Positions 1 through 11,194 are shown, numbered from the stretch's first letter. The stretch: DNA of 60,000 nt from Adiantum capillus-veneris (GCA_014529385.2 CM043949.1:145129350-145189349); one strand, 5' to 3'. The notes: generated by a model not told the origin, from the letters alone. Made by a program: numbers and translations.

Positions 1-746
1 TAGTTGACAAATAAATTGCAAAAACTTGGTAGAAAAACAGGACACTTAAGTGTCTCACAACACTAAAGTGTCCAATTACAGAACTAGTGTTAAGCTTAGT
101 GAGAGTCTGACATGTGTCCCATGCACTCTTTTAGAATTCTCGCAGCTTTGAGATTTTTATGCATAGGAAGTTTCTCAAGAAACTTCCTCATTAAGTGTGT
201 AGGTTCTCTTTTTGACTCAAGCATCTTACCTCCCATGCATAGGAAGCTTCTCAAGTAACTCCCTCATTCAATGTGACAAGTACCTCAAGTACCTTAGTCA
301 TCAAGCATGACAAGCACCTTAGATGGAGTTCCCACCTCAAGCACATCCCTAGCTTGCTTAAGTTTAGGTCGGGTTTCCACCTCAAGGACAATCCTAGCTT
401 GCTTAAGGTTCCCATCTCAAGCACAATCCTAGCTTGCTTAAGTTTAGGTCGGGTTCCCACCTCAAGCTCAACCCTAGTTTGCTTAGGGCCAAAGGACTTT
501 GAACACTAAGCATTGGAGGTCTTTAATTAAGCTAACCCTAAGGTCTTTTAAGCTTCATTAGTTAACCTTGCTCTTTGACATACCATCTCTCATTTGGGCC
601 CCTTTACCATTGGCCCCGTGTTGAGATAGATTCGCAAGCACATGTCTGTATTCTAACCCTTGTTCCCATTTATTAACCCATATTAAATGATTATTTTAAT
701 ATGAGAAAATCATTTGGGTTGGTTAGATATTAGATATTTAATGACA
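1..746 (-). repeat. 3' LTR of chromovirus A (truncated by window edge)
   Basis: On the minus strand the LTR begins with TGTCATTAAATATC at 746, directly after a purine-rich tract (AAGAGAGAGGTA, about 749-760), which fits a polypurine tract followed by an LTR start. Most of it aligns with the opposite LTR at 19805-21380, including the AAGCTTAGTGAGAGTCTGA block. About 325-480 holds imperfect tandem units containing CCTAGCTTGCTTAAG. The first ~90 bases do not match the other LTR copy, so a further indel or junction lies there. Short ORFs in this stretch come from the repeats and are not genes. Confidence 0.85.
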
Positions 747-1136
747 TTACCTCTCTCTTGAAATCATAGTCATCCTCGAGTATGAGGTGAAAGAGATAAA
801 GTCATAGTCATTATTCAATTTGTCTTAGCGGGTAGATGATCCCTTTTTACCCTACGACATCATTCCAAGATGGATGACTAATCCATTGGTTCTTGAGAGA
901 CATAGCTACCGCAAGCATGTCTGCTGTTTAGTCCATTTCATCCTCCCAAGTAGAGTGACAAATTCTACATGGTGTTTGAGAGACGTCTTCATCCCAAACA
1001 TGATTCTTAGTTTGCATACTACTTAAATTTGTGCACAATAAAGAGAGAGTTAGTCTTATAAGACAAAACATTGATTATTTGAAAGAAACATGTACATTTC
1101 GTTACTCTAGTGTATCATTGTAACCATTGACAAGGT
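747..1136 (-). other. 3' untranslated region and PPT of element A
   Basis: Stretch between the integrase/chromodomain reading frame and the 3' LTR. It matches the region after the integrase in the plus-strand copies (52494-52852 and 59497-59855), so it is the element's own 3' UTR. The PPT is at its LTR end. No independent gene is seen. Confidence 0.7.
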
Positions 1137-1718
1137 TCATACTATCCTTAACCTAGATTCCTTGCATCCATCTAGCATCTTCAAAAGGATAGTTTTGAAC
1201 TTAATAAGATACCGACGGCGGATAATATTACCATGTCGTAGTACCTTGTCTTCATTCCGAAGGATAGCTTCGGGTTGTAGTACCTCTTCTTGATCTTCAA
1301 TTTCGGGAGGGTTTTCAATAATTGGTTCATTTGGAGGCTCTCCTTTGTAGGACTTGAGTAGGCTCACATGAAAAGCATTGTGTATGAGCCAATGGTTAGG
1401 TAGCTTGATTTGATAAGCCACCTCATTGATTGGCTTCAAAATTTGAAAAGAACCATAGTATCTTTTTGCTAGATTAGCATAATACTTTTGATGGCCCGTA
1501 GGAATTTTCGTTTGCCTCAATCGAGCCTTAGGAAACTTAAGTAAGACCCAATCATTTTCTTTGAATGTTAAGGACCTTCTCTGCTTGTCAGCAGCAGCAT
1601 TTTGCCTTAGTTAGGAGATGGATATAGCCTCCTTAATCTTTTGAAAAGATGTTTGCAGATCACAGCTATACTCATCGGCAGCGAAGATCTTCCCATGTAC
1701 TTTAAGTAGCAAGGGACT
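1137..1718 (-). pseudogene. Ty3/Gypsy integrase C-terminal part and chromodomain (element A)
   Basis: The minus strand encodes the C-terminal end of a chromovirus integrase. It includes a GPF/Y-like segment (YYGSFQILKPINEVAYQIKLP) in which the usual G-P-F reads G-S-F. A chromodomain-like tail follows (EAILRNEDKVLRHG, then RRYLIKFK). In intact relatives the tail continues YPFEDARWMQ. Here it changes frame after RYLIKFKT, so the last residues are garbled. Upstream, between the catalytic core and this segment, a stop replaces a glutamine. The chromodomain places the element among chromoviruses, where such tails are thought to steer integration to chromatin. Decayed, not functional. Confidence 0.85.
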
Positions 1719-2432
1719 TTAAGGTCTTCCCTCTATGATTTCAAAAGGTGCTTTTCCCATAGAAGTATGGATAATATTAATATACGCATACTCTATAAGA
1801 GGTAAGTACTTTTCCCATTGTGAGTGTTGATCTACTTCTGTTACATAGGTCTTTAGTAGATCAAGCATTGTAAGATTGGCTATCTCACTTTGGCCATCTG
1901 TTTGTGGGTGATAGGCCGAAAAGAAATTCAATCTTGTACCTAGATTTTCAAAGAGACCTTTCCAAAAATTACTGGTCATTCTAGGATCTCTATCTGACAC
2001 GATGGATGTTGGCAATCCATGGTGTTTGAAAATCTGTGATATGAAGAGAGTTTCATTTGGTGTGCCTTAATAGTCTTCTTGATAGGGATAAAGTGTGCTT
2101 GCTTGCTAAACCTGTCGACTATTGTCCATATTCCCGTATTCCCATGGATAGATTTTGGTAATCCAAAGATAAAATCCATGGATATACTCTCCCATGGTGA
2201 ATTTGGAATTGCCAATGGTTGGAGTAATCGAGGTTGCTTTCATCTATCATACTTGGTCTTTTGGCATACTACACATTTTGAAACATACTCTTGTATGTCA
2301 ACTTTCATGGTAGGCCAATAAAAGTACGGCTCTACTCCTTGAAGAGTAGGTTGAATGCCTCTATGCCCCGCATAGGGAGGAACATGGAATTCATACATGA
2401 CTTTCTCAGGAGGGAGTGGGTAACACATAGCC
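1719..2432 (-). pseudogene. Ty3/Gypsy integrase zinc-binding and catalytic core (element A)
   Basis: The minus strand shows, in order, an HHCC zinc-binding module (HVPPYAGHRGIQ, then CVVCQKTKYDR), the start of the catalytic core (SMDFIFGLP, first acidic residue), the second acidic residue in VSDRDPRM, and the glutamate in DGQSEIANLT. This is a complete D,D-E set. The frame shifts after KAHQM near 2050 and stops follow KTKYDR and EGRP, so no full product is possible. Integrase would insert element cDNA into chromosomes. The family normally encodes this in one pol polyprotein with RT and RNase H, whose remnants lie immediately upstream on the same strand. Confidence 0.9.
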
Positions 2433-2459
2433 TATTTCCATGGAGAAGATAACCATCCT

Positions 2460-3480
2460 TCAAGGAAATGGTTCCTCTTTCTTTCCCAAAGGAAGGGATG
2501 ACATTATATATTTAAAGTCAGGGTCAGTAGCATACTCATCTATCAAAGAAGATAGATCATCGTGAGTTGCTATTGACATAGCATTAACTTTTGGTTGTCG
2601 TGAAAGTGCATTAGCCACTTGATTGTGTTTACCAGCAATGTGAGCAATGTGGAAATTAAATTGTGAAAGAAAATTTGCCCACCTCATTTGTTTGTTGGAA
2701 AGATTTGTTTGCATCATGAAGTACTTGAGACTTTGATGGTCTGTTCGTAAGATGAATGGAGTCCCCAATAGATAGTGCTCTCATGTGTCTAGGTCATGTA
2801 GAACAGCTAACAACTCTTTCTCATATATGCCTAAGACCCGTTCATCCATGTTGAGCCTTCGGCTCTCATATGCTATGGCATGCCCTTCTTGAAGCAAGAC
2901 TGCTCCAAGGAAATCACCACAAGCATCACATTGGACCTCAAATGGCTTTGAGAGATCCGGAAGCATAAGGAGTGGTTGGGAGATAAGCTTCTCTTTGAGC
3001 TTGTCAAAAGCACTTTGCTCCTTATCAGTCCATGAATACTTAACATTTTTATTTGTTAAGTCATGTAATGGTCCTTATATTTGAGAGAATTTTTCTATGA
3101 AGTGTCTATAGTATGCACACATACCAATAAAGCTTCTTAGCTCATGTAGATTCCTTGGATTAGGCTATGCTTTTATTACCTCCAACTTTGATGGATCCAT
3201 ATAGATACCATCTTAAGAGATAATATTACCTAAGTATTGAATCTCTTAAAGGAAAAATTCACTTTTCTTTTGATTGAGAAAAAGCTTATTCTCCCTTAAT
3301 GCTTGAGAAATCACTTGGAGATGTTGCTTGTGTTCCTCCAAGGAATTGGAGTAGATGATGATATCATCAAAGAGCACTACAGTGAATTTGTGATAGGGTC
3401 TAAAAATTTTCTCCATTAATTGATTGAATGTAGTTGGTGCATTAGTCAAGCCAAAAGGCATGACTAGATATTCATAAATG
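2460..3480 (-). pseudogene. Reverse transcriptase C-terminal half and RNase H (element A)
   Basis: Minus-strand pol remnant. It begins in RT at YEYLVMPFGLTNAPTTF, runs through the catalytic LFDDIIIYS box (an FxDD form of the YxDD motif), the thumb (LGHII-like and NPRNLHELRSF segments), then RNase H (FEVQCDACGDFLGAVL, YEKELLAVLH, LRTDHQSLKYF, HIAGKHNQVANALSR). Stops interrupt the frame several times, mostly where relatives have Gln, Arg or Trp. The 5' half of this RT is about 2 kb away at 5560-5935, separated by an insertion. Upstream of 3481 the coding sequence ends abruptly inside the RT palm. Confidence 0.9.
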
Positions 3481-4323
3481 CAAAATGTTGTACAAAACGT
3501 TGTCGTGTTATGACACGTACATAGTGGGAACGCATGCTACAAGAGTTATCTTGTAACGTTTTAGATACATAGTTATATTTTCTATAATGTACATATGCAT
3601 ATTTAAGTATAATAATACGTCTCCTATCTCGTCCTATTTTTTTTCTCAAGGGTAACATATTCTTACTTTACCATTAGAAAATACTATGGGAAAAGCGTCA
3701 ATAGCTCCGCCTCTTTAACTTGGGTCAAAAAGCATTGATTCTTTATTTCTACTATCTCATTATCATCTCACACCTTAGTTAGATCCTATATCTTGGGTAA
3801 ACTCCAATATATATATATTCTATGTATTTTTCATAATTTTCTTATATTTCTTTTAAATAGCTACTAGGAGGGAATCAAATCTTGGTGGGACACTAGGTGG
3901 CATTATTTCAAAGATACACTTATTTTAATGCATTATTGCAAGCATGATTACAAATATTTGTAAAGGAGAAATGTCATGCTTTCATATGGCATGAGGTGTC
4001 CTTTGGAATCAAATGAAAGTCTAAGCTAAGGGGACCACAGGAAGACTTTTGCTGCCAGAAATGGACCCTATTTTGATTATTTTTTTACACAAGGTTCCAA
4101 TCCTAATTGGAAAACAATTTTAAAATAAAAATCGTAGCTAATGAGCTGCATTTTTTGCCCTTTTTTTTTTTTTTATATTTGGAGCCACGGTTGAGGAGAT
4201 ATGATCAAAATATTGGACCCCAGTCTGCCCACATCATGAAGGGACAGCTCATTTCCAACTTTTCCAGTTTCTGTTCACACTGGCTCTTCTCTTCTTGTGT
4301 AAACACTTGTGGGTTCCCTTCAC

Positions 4324-4334
4324 CTATAAAAGGG
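4324..4334 (+). promoter_or_regulatory. Candidate TATA box in the LTR-like insertion
   Basis: CTATAAAAGGG in a T/C-rich context, followed downstream by the leader-like sequence expected of a plant LTR promoter. Inferred from sequence only. Confidence 0.45.
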
Positions 4335-4670
4335 GACCTCTTCTTTCTTGAAAAGAACTCAAGTATTCAAGCCATTGATGAGAGGAATTCATGAGGGAGT
4401 GGGTAGTAATGCTTAATTGTACTTAGCCATTAACATAAGCCTAAGCCTACACTTTCTCCTAGAAGAAGACTAGCCATTCTTGCAACAAGCTAACCTTGTA
4501 AGATCAACTATAATCAAAGAAGGTCTTGCATTTGTTGTATCAATCAAAGTGGAATTCTCCACTCTTCTTCTCTCTCCATCAATAATGGTGCCGAAGGGTT
4601 TCTCAAGTAAGATGTGTTCTACATTGATGTTTTCTTGATTTCTTGTTGTTTTCTTTTTCATCTCTAATCC

Positions 4671-4673
<3 letters not shown>

Positions 4674-4733
<60 letters not shown>
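4674..4733. repeat. (TA)n microsatellite
   Basis: About 60 bases of uninterrupted AT/TA dinucleotides. ORFs of alternating Ile and Tyr residues crossing it on both strands are artefacts. Confidence 0.98.
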
Positions 4734-4735
<2 letters not shown>

Positions 4736-4931
4736 AACCTCATCTCCTTAACTAAAACTATCTCTCTCATTCTCAGTAATTCATCATCTCTACAAATTCT
4801 AGGTTCTCTTTGGTATAGGTACATCTCTCCCCGCAGTATCCTTATTGCCTATGGGTAAGAATAGGGCTTGGGAGAGAAACTTCTCATCTCTTCACTTCTC
4901 TCATATCTACATTTCTCACATACTATCCTAG

Positions 4932-5150
4932 ATGAATAATCCACATGATGATAATTTCTATCGCTTTCACTCTGTACGATCTATTAGAATTAACGTATGG
5001 ATTAGCCGTAAAATACACTTTCAACAACGTATAGTGTTTCTCTTTGGCCCAGAAAGGCTCAATGAAATACTTCTATCACCAGATCCTATCATACTACCTC
5101 TCATAGACTATAATTTTTCTTCTGATGTAAGCGTAGTTATCTTGCTATGA
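4932..5150 (+). CDS. Small conserved ORF of unknown function, copy 1
   Basis: A 72-codon ORF starting MNNPHDDNFYRFHS and ending VSVVILL. I do not recognise a domain. Its translation aligns with the minus-strand ORF at 14284-14505: both share RKI..QQ.IV..FG, EIL.SP.PIIL, DY and VS.-IL, with 17 of 33 residues identical in the C-terminal block. Ten of those 17 identical residues use different codons, which points to past selection on protein rather than DNA. Both copies lie in retroelement-type DNA 3' of a possible splice donor (GGTAAGA). It may be an exon or a short accessory ORF. A conserved RNA element is less likely given the codon pattern. Confidence 0.45.
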   Translation: MNNPHDDNFYRFHSVRSIRINVWISRKIHFQQRIVFLFGPERLNEILLSPDPIILPLIDYNFSSDVSVVILL

Positions 5151-5559
5151 ACCAAGAGGATTTGTACACACAATTAATCCCAATCACTAGATAAAATATA
5201 TATATTATGGTAAGCACAAAACTACAATTCCAAAGAACAATTCGTAGCCTATTTGGTCAGCCAACATTGAATGCCATTAACTCATCTATTAACCCTTTTC
5301 ATACTACCCATGATACTATATGACCATAGCCTTGATGTTTTCATCTTTGTGTTGTTTTAACACTCTCTTTTGTGTTCTTTCTTTGTGTGCGTGAGTGCAA
5401 GAGAGAAAGAGTGAAACTTCTTTGATTGCACTTCCGTCCAAAACCTAGTCTTCATGGCATCTATGGTTTAACTCCTTCATATAGTTTTTTGGAGTTCTCT
5501 CACAAACTCTCATAGCCATAAGCCCAGTGCTTTCTCGGCAAGACCGTAAATTTCTCGAC

Positions 5560-5935
5560 AACGTGGTCTTTAGGATATCTTCATTCACTATCCTTATTTG
5601 ATGGTAGCCACTTTTAAGGTCAATCCTATTGAAGTAGGTAGACCCTTGTAGCTATTCAAACGGATCTTCTACCCGAGGTATGGGAAATTTGTTTTCGATA
5701 GTGATATGGTTTAGTGCGTGATAGTCCACACACATGCGGTATGTACCATCTTTCTTTTTCACTAAAAGGATTGGAGAGCAAAAGGGAGAGGATCTAGGCC
5801 TCACCATTCCTTTGTCTATACCAATCCTTGTACTTGCCTCATGATCTCCTCTTGTTGAGCTTGTGAAACGCGATAGGGAGGTTTGTTAGGCGGTGAGCTT
5901 CCTGATAGGAGCTCAATTCGATGGTCATCATCCCC
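5560..5935 (-). pseudogene. Reverse transcriptase N-terminal half (element A)
   Basis: On the minus strand the residues read SGSSPPNKPPYRVSQAQQEE, then GMVRPRSSPFCSPILLVKKK, MCVDYHALN and NRIDLKSGYHQIRI. These are the finger and palm motifs of Ty3/Gypsy RT, including the first catalytic aspartate region (RIDLKSGYHQ). The frame then ends at KTT, where the 3481-5559 insertion begins. Stops replace Arg (CGA to TGA pattern) and other residues. It continues the protease region at 5936-6317 and belongs with 2460-3480. Confidence 0.88.
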
Positions 5936-6317
5936 TCATTTTGGAGGTAAGTCCATATGGATATCATCAATGAACACATCTTGGAATCCTTTTAGAAAGT
6001 TAGACACGTCAAACTCTTCTTGATTCATACCGTTCACCTTTGATGAAACATTAGGACCTTTTAGGGATTGTTTGACAAAAATCATGTACGTAGAAACTGA
6101 GATTTTCATTGATTTATCAAGGGCGAGAGGATTTATAAGTGGTATAGTATGACCAGACTCATTAGCATCTATATACATATTCTTTCCCCTGTAGGTGAAG
6201 CAGATTCTCCTTTCAGAGAACTTCATGTTGGCAGCCATGCAGTTGAACCATAATATCCCTACGATAGCATCCTCCTCTTGTAGAGGAGAGATGAAGAAGT
6301 CTCCTTTGTCGACATAG
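5936..6317 (-). pseudogene. Protease-to-RT linker region of element A pol
   Basis: Minus-strand frame starting within KGDFFISPLQEEDAIVG and running through WFNCMAANMKFSERRICF, the linker with VSAYMIFVK-like residues, FLKGFQDVFIDD and LPPK, ending in a TGA where relatives have Arg. It aligns with the plus-strand copy at about 56960-57245. Upstream the frame fuses at about 6306-6318 to unrelated sequence, the 3' LTR end of element B, so the apparent N-terminal 35 residues of this ORF are chimeric. About 190 residues between A's gag (ending near 18212) and this point are missing, so the insertion of B was accompanied by a deletion. Confidence 0.82.
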
Positions 6318-6472
6318 TGACGAGTGCAAAGAGAGACACGGACCCCGACGGCCTCAAGAACGCCGCGAGCCGATGCACGTTGCAAGTCGATCACGGTAAA
6401 GCGAATAGGGGGCACCACCTAGCCTTGAGCGGCTAGGACAAAGACAACGGTGATTTGAAATATCACCAATTC

Positions 6473-6494
6473 TACACACACACACACACACACA

Positions 6495-6546
<52 letters not shown>
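6473..6546. repeat. (CA)n(GA)n compound microsatellite
   Basis: (CA) from 6473 to about 6496, then (GA) to about 6546. The paralogous site near 15690-15720 has only short tracts, so this array expanded after the LTRs separated. Confidence 0.95.
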
Positions 6547-6548
<2 letters not shown>

Positions 6549-7680
6549 AGACAGGTGATGGAAACCCTCGGGGGTGTGAGGGAGAATTATTCTCTTGCCA
6601 TATTTCCAGCAACCTTATTTTTGGCGAGGTGGCACATCATGGTGACAGAGAGATAGAGGGATAGATAGTGAACCTACTTGGTGCGTTTTTTAGAGATGAC
6701 TCATTTACGTGAAACCTTGCTAACATGAGTGTGTGTGCATCAACCGTTGGAGTCGAGGTGTGAACATCGCTTCCTTTACATCATACAATTCCCAAAGAGA
6801 ACCACTATGCTAAGTCCCCTCTCTTGTGATGCAAATGTGGCCAATTCCTCCCACCAAAATACAACTAAGTGTTGACTTCTCATGAACTTCCCCCCCCCCC
6901 GATAGTGACCTCTTAGTGCATTTTTATAGGTGATCGCTGCTTTAGATTAGGATAATCTAATCAGGGGAGACAAAGCAAGGTGGTGGGTCCTGGGTGCTTG
7001 ACCCTTGCTTTGTCTTGGGAAATATTTTAAGTAAAACCTCTAGGTGGGCCTTTGTGACCATCACCTAGAGCGATGAGAATTTACAAATTTGGGATTTTTA
7101 CAAGGTTTGGTTGAAACTGGAAAAAATGATGATAAACTACGGTTTTACTGAAGAGGGCATCGTGGAAATGATGTCGGTGAATGGCAGCCTTGTTGGTGCG
7201 TCGGTGTAGCACGTTTGTCACTTCGGGCTCGGTCGGGGCATGCCTTCGGCGCCTTTGCTCGTTTTGATGTCAGTGTCGCGAGATTTTGGCTCATCCTTCT
7301 TCTTGTCGATCGCGTCGTTGCCGTCGAATCCTTCATTTTTTTTTGTATTTTACTGGTGTGTGCGTATATGCGTGCATGTGTATGTAGGCGGGAGTTGAAG
7401 TGTTTGTATATGTGAGCATGTGTGTGTATGAGTGCATGAGCGTGAGTGTTTGTATATATATACATGTGTACGCAAGCATGCGTGGGAATGGGGAAGGAAA
7501 GCATATTATGTATATATAATATATATATTATTCTTTTATGTTTTTTTTGGGTGGTATTACTGCTGCAGGGAACGCAAAGCGCCAGTGAGAGAGGGAGAGT
7601 ATGTTAAGGGGGGCGTGTGTGTGTGTGTTAGAGAGAGAGAGAGAGTGGAATATTTTGCATGGTATGCGTCTTCAAGATGG

Positions 7681-7684
<4 letters not shown>

Positions 7685-7757
<73 letters not shown>

Positions 7758-7760
7758 GGG
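7685..7760. repeat. (GA)n microsatellite ending in a G-run
   Basis: About 62 bases of GA repeats followed by about 14 G. The other LTR has a much shorter GA tract near 16870-16900. Confidence 0.95.
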
Positions 7761-8253
7761 AGAAACGGGCTACCTGTGGATGATGTGTGCAGAGTGCGAG
7801 AGAGAGAGGGAGATGGGTGGATGAGGTGGTGAGGGAGGGAGAGTGTGAGGGGGGCAGGTGTGTGTGTGTGTGTGGATAAGAGGGAGAGAGAGCTCCTATT
7901 TTTTCGCGCCTTCACGGGCTGAGAAACGCGAGCGGCCAAAAGCGAGAGAGAGAGAGAGAGAGTGTGAGAGATAGAGAGTGAGATGGGCTTGGGTCTACAT
8001 GGGCTATGATGAACAATGCCAGAGAGAGAGAGAAAATATTCAGGCCTGCATGGCCAGATAGAGAACGTGGGAAGGGGGGTTTTTGGTAATGGAGTGAGGT
8101 AAGGTAGGGTGTGTGGTGAGAGAGAGAGAGAATCTTATCCCTCTGTTTTTCATGGTAGCTCAAGGACGAGAGGAGGGGAGAGAGTCAATGGGGTGGGGGA
8201 GGGGGAGAGGAAGTAGCGGGCCAGAAGGTAAGGCCGAATGTGTGTGTGCGTAG

Positions 8254-8365
<112 letters not shown>

Positions 8366-8688
8366 GCTTCTTGTAGGCCACGAGGGAGATAGAGAGGGAG
8401 GATGGCCAAGCCATTTGTGGCTTGTGGGCCGCCTGCGGTCTGGTGAGCAAGAGGGAGAGAGATGGTTGAAATGGATGAGGGAGAGGGAGCGTTTTGCCGA
8501 GAAGGTGCGTAGGGAAAATGAGAGAGAGAGTGGGATATTTCCTCCCATGTCCGCGGGGCCTTTGCTCAAAGAGAGGGGAAGAGAGTTGGATTGATGGAGG
8601 GAGAGATGGATTAGGATGGCCCTCTAGGGGAATAAAACAAGGGGAGAGAGAGCGAAGGGAGAGTGAAACCCAGGGCAGGCCTGCTAGC

Positions 8689-8940
8689 TGTTGGACCCTG
8701 GCTAGGGTGGATGCTCATGTGAAGCATTCATAGTCAGTGTGTGTGAGTGTAAATGAGAATGTACACAATAGAGAAAAAGAATGCAACCTTCTATTATGCA
8801 AATGAGAGATTGAGTTACATGCTTGAGAGCCGTCTCTTATATAGGCTTATGATGGAAGGCCTAGAATGTTCTAGGGATAGAGATTGTTCCCGCATGGTTT
8901 AGGTAAGAGTGTGAGTGTGAGCTTGTGTTTATACTCTACA
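8689..8940 (-). repeat. 3' LTR of element C (252 bp)
   Basis: Seven differences from the 252-bp LTR at 11197-11448 by direct reading, about 97% identity, so insertion is relatively recent. Confidence 0.93.
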
Positions 8941-8952
8941 ATCTCCCCCTTA
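8941..8952 (-). other. Polypurine tract of element C
   Basis: The minus strand reads AAGGGGGAGAT immediately before the 3' LTR start TGTAGAG. Confidence 0.85.
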
Positions 8953-9317
8953 AACACATGCTTACACACAAGCTAAGGTTGTCAACAGGAAGAAGGTAAG
9001 AGTCATGATGGTTCTCAATTGGATTCATCATTCATGCTCTTTACAACATAGAGAGATGGATTCAACACTTAAGGTTCTAATGTGATCATGAGTGGTTCTC
9101 AATTGGATTCATCACTCATGTCTACAAAGATACAACATAAGAGGTTCTCACATGAGAAATACAACTTCACAATTGAGATTCAACATAGTGTGTTTAGGAT
9201 AGCATCCTTCTTTCTAATAAATATCATTTCCTTCACTGTAGCTATATTTGAGTTGGCCCTTAGCATGTTTATTTGAAGAAGAAATAGAAGTAGAGGGTGA
9301 AGAGAAAGCGGAAGTTA

Positions 9318-10181
9318 CTATATGCACTTCATCATTGTCGGAGTGTGAGCTCTTTGATCTTCATCATCACTATCATCACTTTCACTTTGCACATAGTTGA
9401 CACGTTTACCTTTGAAGGTAACCTTCTTGCCGCCGCAGTTGTCGCCATTTCCGCCATTGCCTTTGGTACAAAATTGTGGTGGATGCCCCAATTTCCCGCA
9501 CTTCACACATTTTTTGATTTTGTAGCATTCGGAAGATAAGTGGTTGTACTTCCCGTAATGCTTGCAAGCCTTAGTGTGCTTTGAACTTGAAACATAGAGT
9601 GCTTTTGATGCATTAGTTTCATTGTGTGGGTGCTTGTTGTTATGGTCCTCTTGGAGAGAGTTGATTACACTTTCTAGTGTAGGGATAGGCTCTTTTTCCT
9701 TAAGTACGGTTACAATATTGTCATGTGTAGAAGGAAGTGCTTTTAGAAGAACCGCAACTTTATCATCATCCTCTATGTGACACTCAATGTATGAAAGTTG
9801 AGTGCATAAGCTTTTTAGCCTATTAACAAGACTAGATATTGTTTCATTTTCATACATTGCTAGACCATATAATTTCATTTTGAGAGATATTTTAGAGTGC
9901 TTAGATTTTGCCCCAAATGTGCGTTCTAAAGTCTCCCATGCTTGCTTGGCCAATGTGGCTTCATCTAAGTGGTGAATGATATCATCCGCCACACTAGTGA
10001 TGAGAATGCCTAGGGATTTCTCATCCTTGGCTTGATGCTCTCGGATTTGTTGTGCCGTGAGGTTTTGTGCATCAGTGGTTATGATACTCCATAGCCCTTT
10101 TTTCATTAGATAACCCTTGAGTTTCACTTGCCATGTGTGAAATCTGATGCCATTGAACATAGCTATCTCCTTGTTACCCAT
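9318..10181 (-). CDS. gag: Copia-type Gag (UBN2-like) of element C
   Basis: An uninterrupted 287-residue ORF from MGNKEIAMFNG. An in-frame ATG 27 bases upstream gives nine extra residues, but the MGNKE start matches the usual position before the FNG...W..L motif. The N-terminal half has the Copia gag layout: FNGIRFHTWQVKLKGYL, then the A..WETLERTFG segment, LKMKLYGLAM, and VNRLKSLC. Near the C-terminus are two zinc-knuckle-like motifs, the first degenerate (CKHYGKYNHLSSEC) and the second near-canonical (CVKCGKLGHPPQFC). An acidic tail (SESDDSDDEDQ) follows. Gag would form particles and package RNA. Protease, RT and integrase are absent, so any mobility needed a partner Copia element. Confidence 0.9.
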   Translation of the reverse strand: MGNKEIAMFNGIRFHTWQVKLKGYLMKKGLWSIITTDAQNLTAQQIREHQAKDEKSLGILITSVADDIIHHLDEATLAKQAWETLERTFGAKSKHSKISLKMKLYGLAMYENETISSLVNRLKSLCTQLSYIECHIEDDDKVAVLLKALPSTHDNIVTVLKEKEPIPTLESVINSLQEDHNNKHPHNETNASKALYVSSSKHTKACKHYGKYNHLSSECYKIKKCVKCGKLGHPPQFCTKGNGGNGDNCGGKKVTFKGKRVNYVQSESDDSDDEDQRAHTPTMMKCI

Positions 10182-11182
10182 AATGCTTAGTGATATGTGA
10201 AAATGCAAGCAAGGGGGTCCTATTTCAAGACTCTTGAAATGGTGTCTACCCTTTTACAAAAGCATGTGAGAAATGGGAGATGCGGTAATGAAAAAGGGAT
10301 TATGAATAAGCACAAAAATGACCAATATGATTACCAAATATACTCCAAATGTGCCGGAGTAGATGGGGATGATATAACTCAGCCTTTTCCTTGAGATTTG
10401 ATGTTGAATTTGGAGTCAAATCTGAAATTCTATTTGCTATTTTGAACTCCAATAGTTACATAGCCAAAAGTGCCTTCAAAATGCCTCCAAAATGAGCTAA
10501 AATGACCGCAAAATTGATGTAGAATAACACCAAATGAAGCACCGAGGTTGCCCGAGCTTTGATAAAGGTTCTCGAGGCCGTAAACCACCAATTTCTTGAG
10601 CTAATGTGGGCTGGAAATTTTCTGTTATGAAACAGAAAATTAAAACATGTACTTCTTGATTTGACTAGTTTTGTGGTACTAGTCTTCACCGCATTGCCCG
10701 CAATGTGTAGAGAACTTATGGTAGACTAATGATGGATTAATGATGAGATTTTAGTGATATTATGAGACTGAGAATGCTCAAATTACAGCAGAAAATCTCA
10801 AACTTTGGTTATGAGAAAGAGTTTAGAGAGAGAAAATGAGAGCTAGTGAGGTAGGAGATGCATTGAAATGATGTAGGAAAGGGTGGATATGAGCTATGGG
10901 CTGAGTATGAAGTTGAGAAAGCTTTCCATTAAAGCTTGAGGAGCTGAGGAAGAAGAAGAATCAGCCCCAAAGCCCCACGCCTAGATTTGGGCACCCTTGA
11001 GGAGAGAGAAGAGAGAGAAAGTGGCAAAAAGTCAAAAGTAGGTAGAAGAGGTGGCAAGTGGGCATGTGGGCTAGTGCCCAACTTTTCCTAAAGGAAAGGG
11101 AGAGCTGAAAAATCGTGGGTTTAGAGAGAGAGACTCCTAGAGAGAAGGTAAGTTCACATGAGTAGGCCAAGGATCATTCAAA
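10182..11182 (-). other. 5' leader of element C
   Basis: Non-coding stretch between the primer site and gag. The short ORFs here have no recognisable content. It would include the packaging signal by analogy with other LTR elements. Confidence 0.6.
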
Positions 11183-11194
11183 GCTCTGATACCA
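11183..11194 (-). other. Primer binding site of element C (initiator tRNA-Met)
   Basis: The minus strand reads TGGTATCAGAGC two bases downstream of the 5' LTR end. This is the standard plant sequence complementary to the 3' end of tRNA-iMet. Confidence 0.93.

Larger units (their letters stand above)
3481..5559 (+). mobile_element. ~2.1 kb LTR-like insertion inside the RT gene of element A
   Basis: Chromovirus RT coding sequence stops at about 3480 and resumes at about 5560 with some 25 bases missing, so this block is an insertion. It has a TATA box (CCTATAAAAGGGG near 4325), a long (TA)n tract and a 72-codon ORF related to one in element B. Its right end (AAGCCCAGTGCTTTCTCGG, about 5519-5537) resembles 51905-51925, which precedes a primer-site-like sequence. 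A solo or truncated LTR of a further family is the best reading. I could not define clean target duplications or both termini. Confidence 0.55.

Noticed and set aside
4107-4394. 95-codon ORF in the 3481-5559 insertion
   Set aside because: Overlaps a T-run and the TATA region, with no similarity to anything else in the window.
4603-4858. ORFs with Tyr-Ile repeats
   Set aside because: They cross the (TA)n tract and have no conserved flanks.
9082-9539. Plus-strand membrane-protein-like ORFs
   Set aside because: Antisense shadows of element C gag and its 3' non-coding part.
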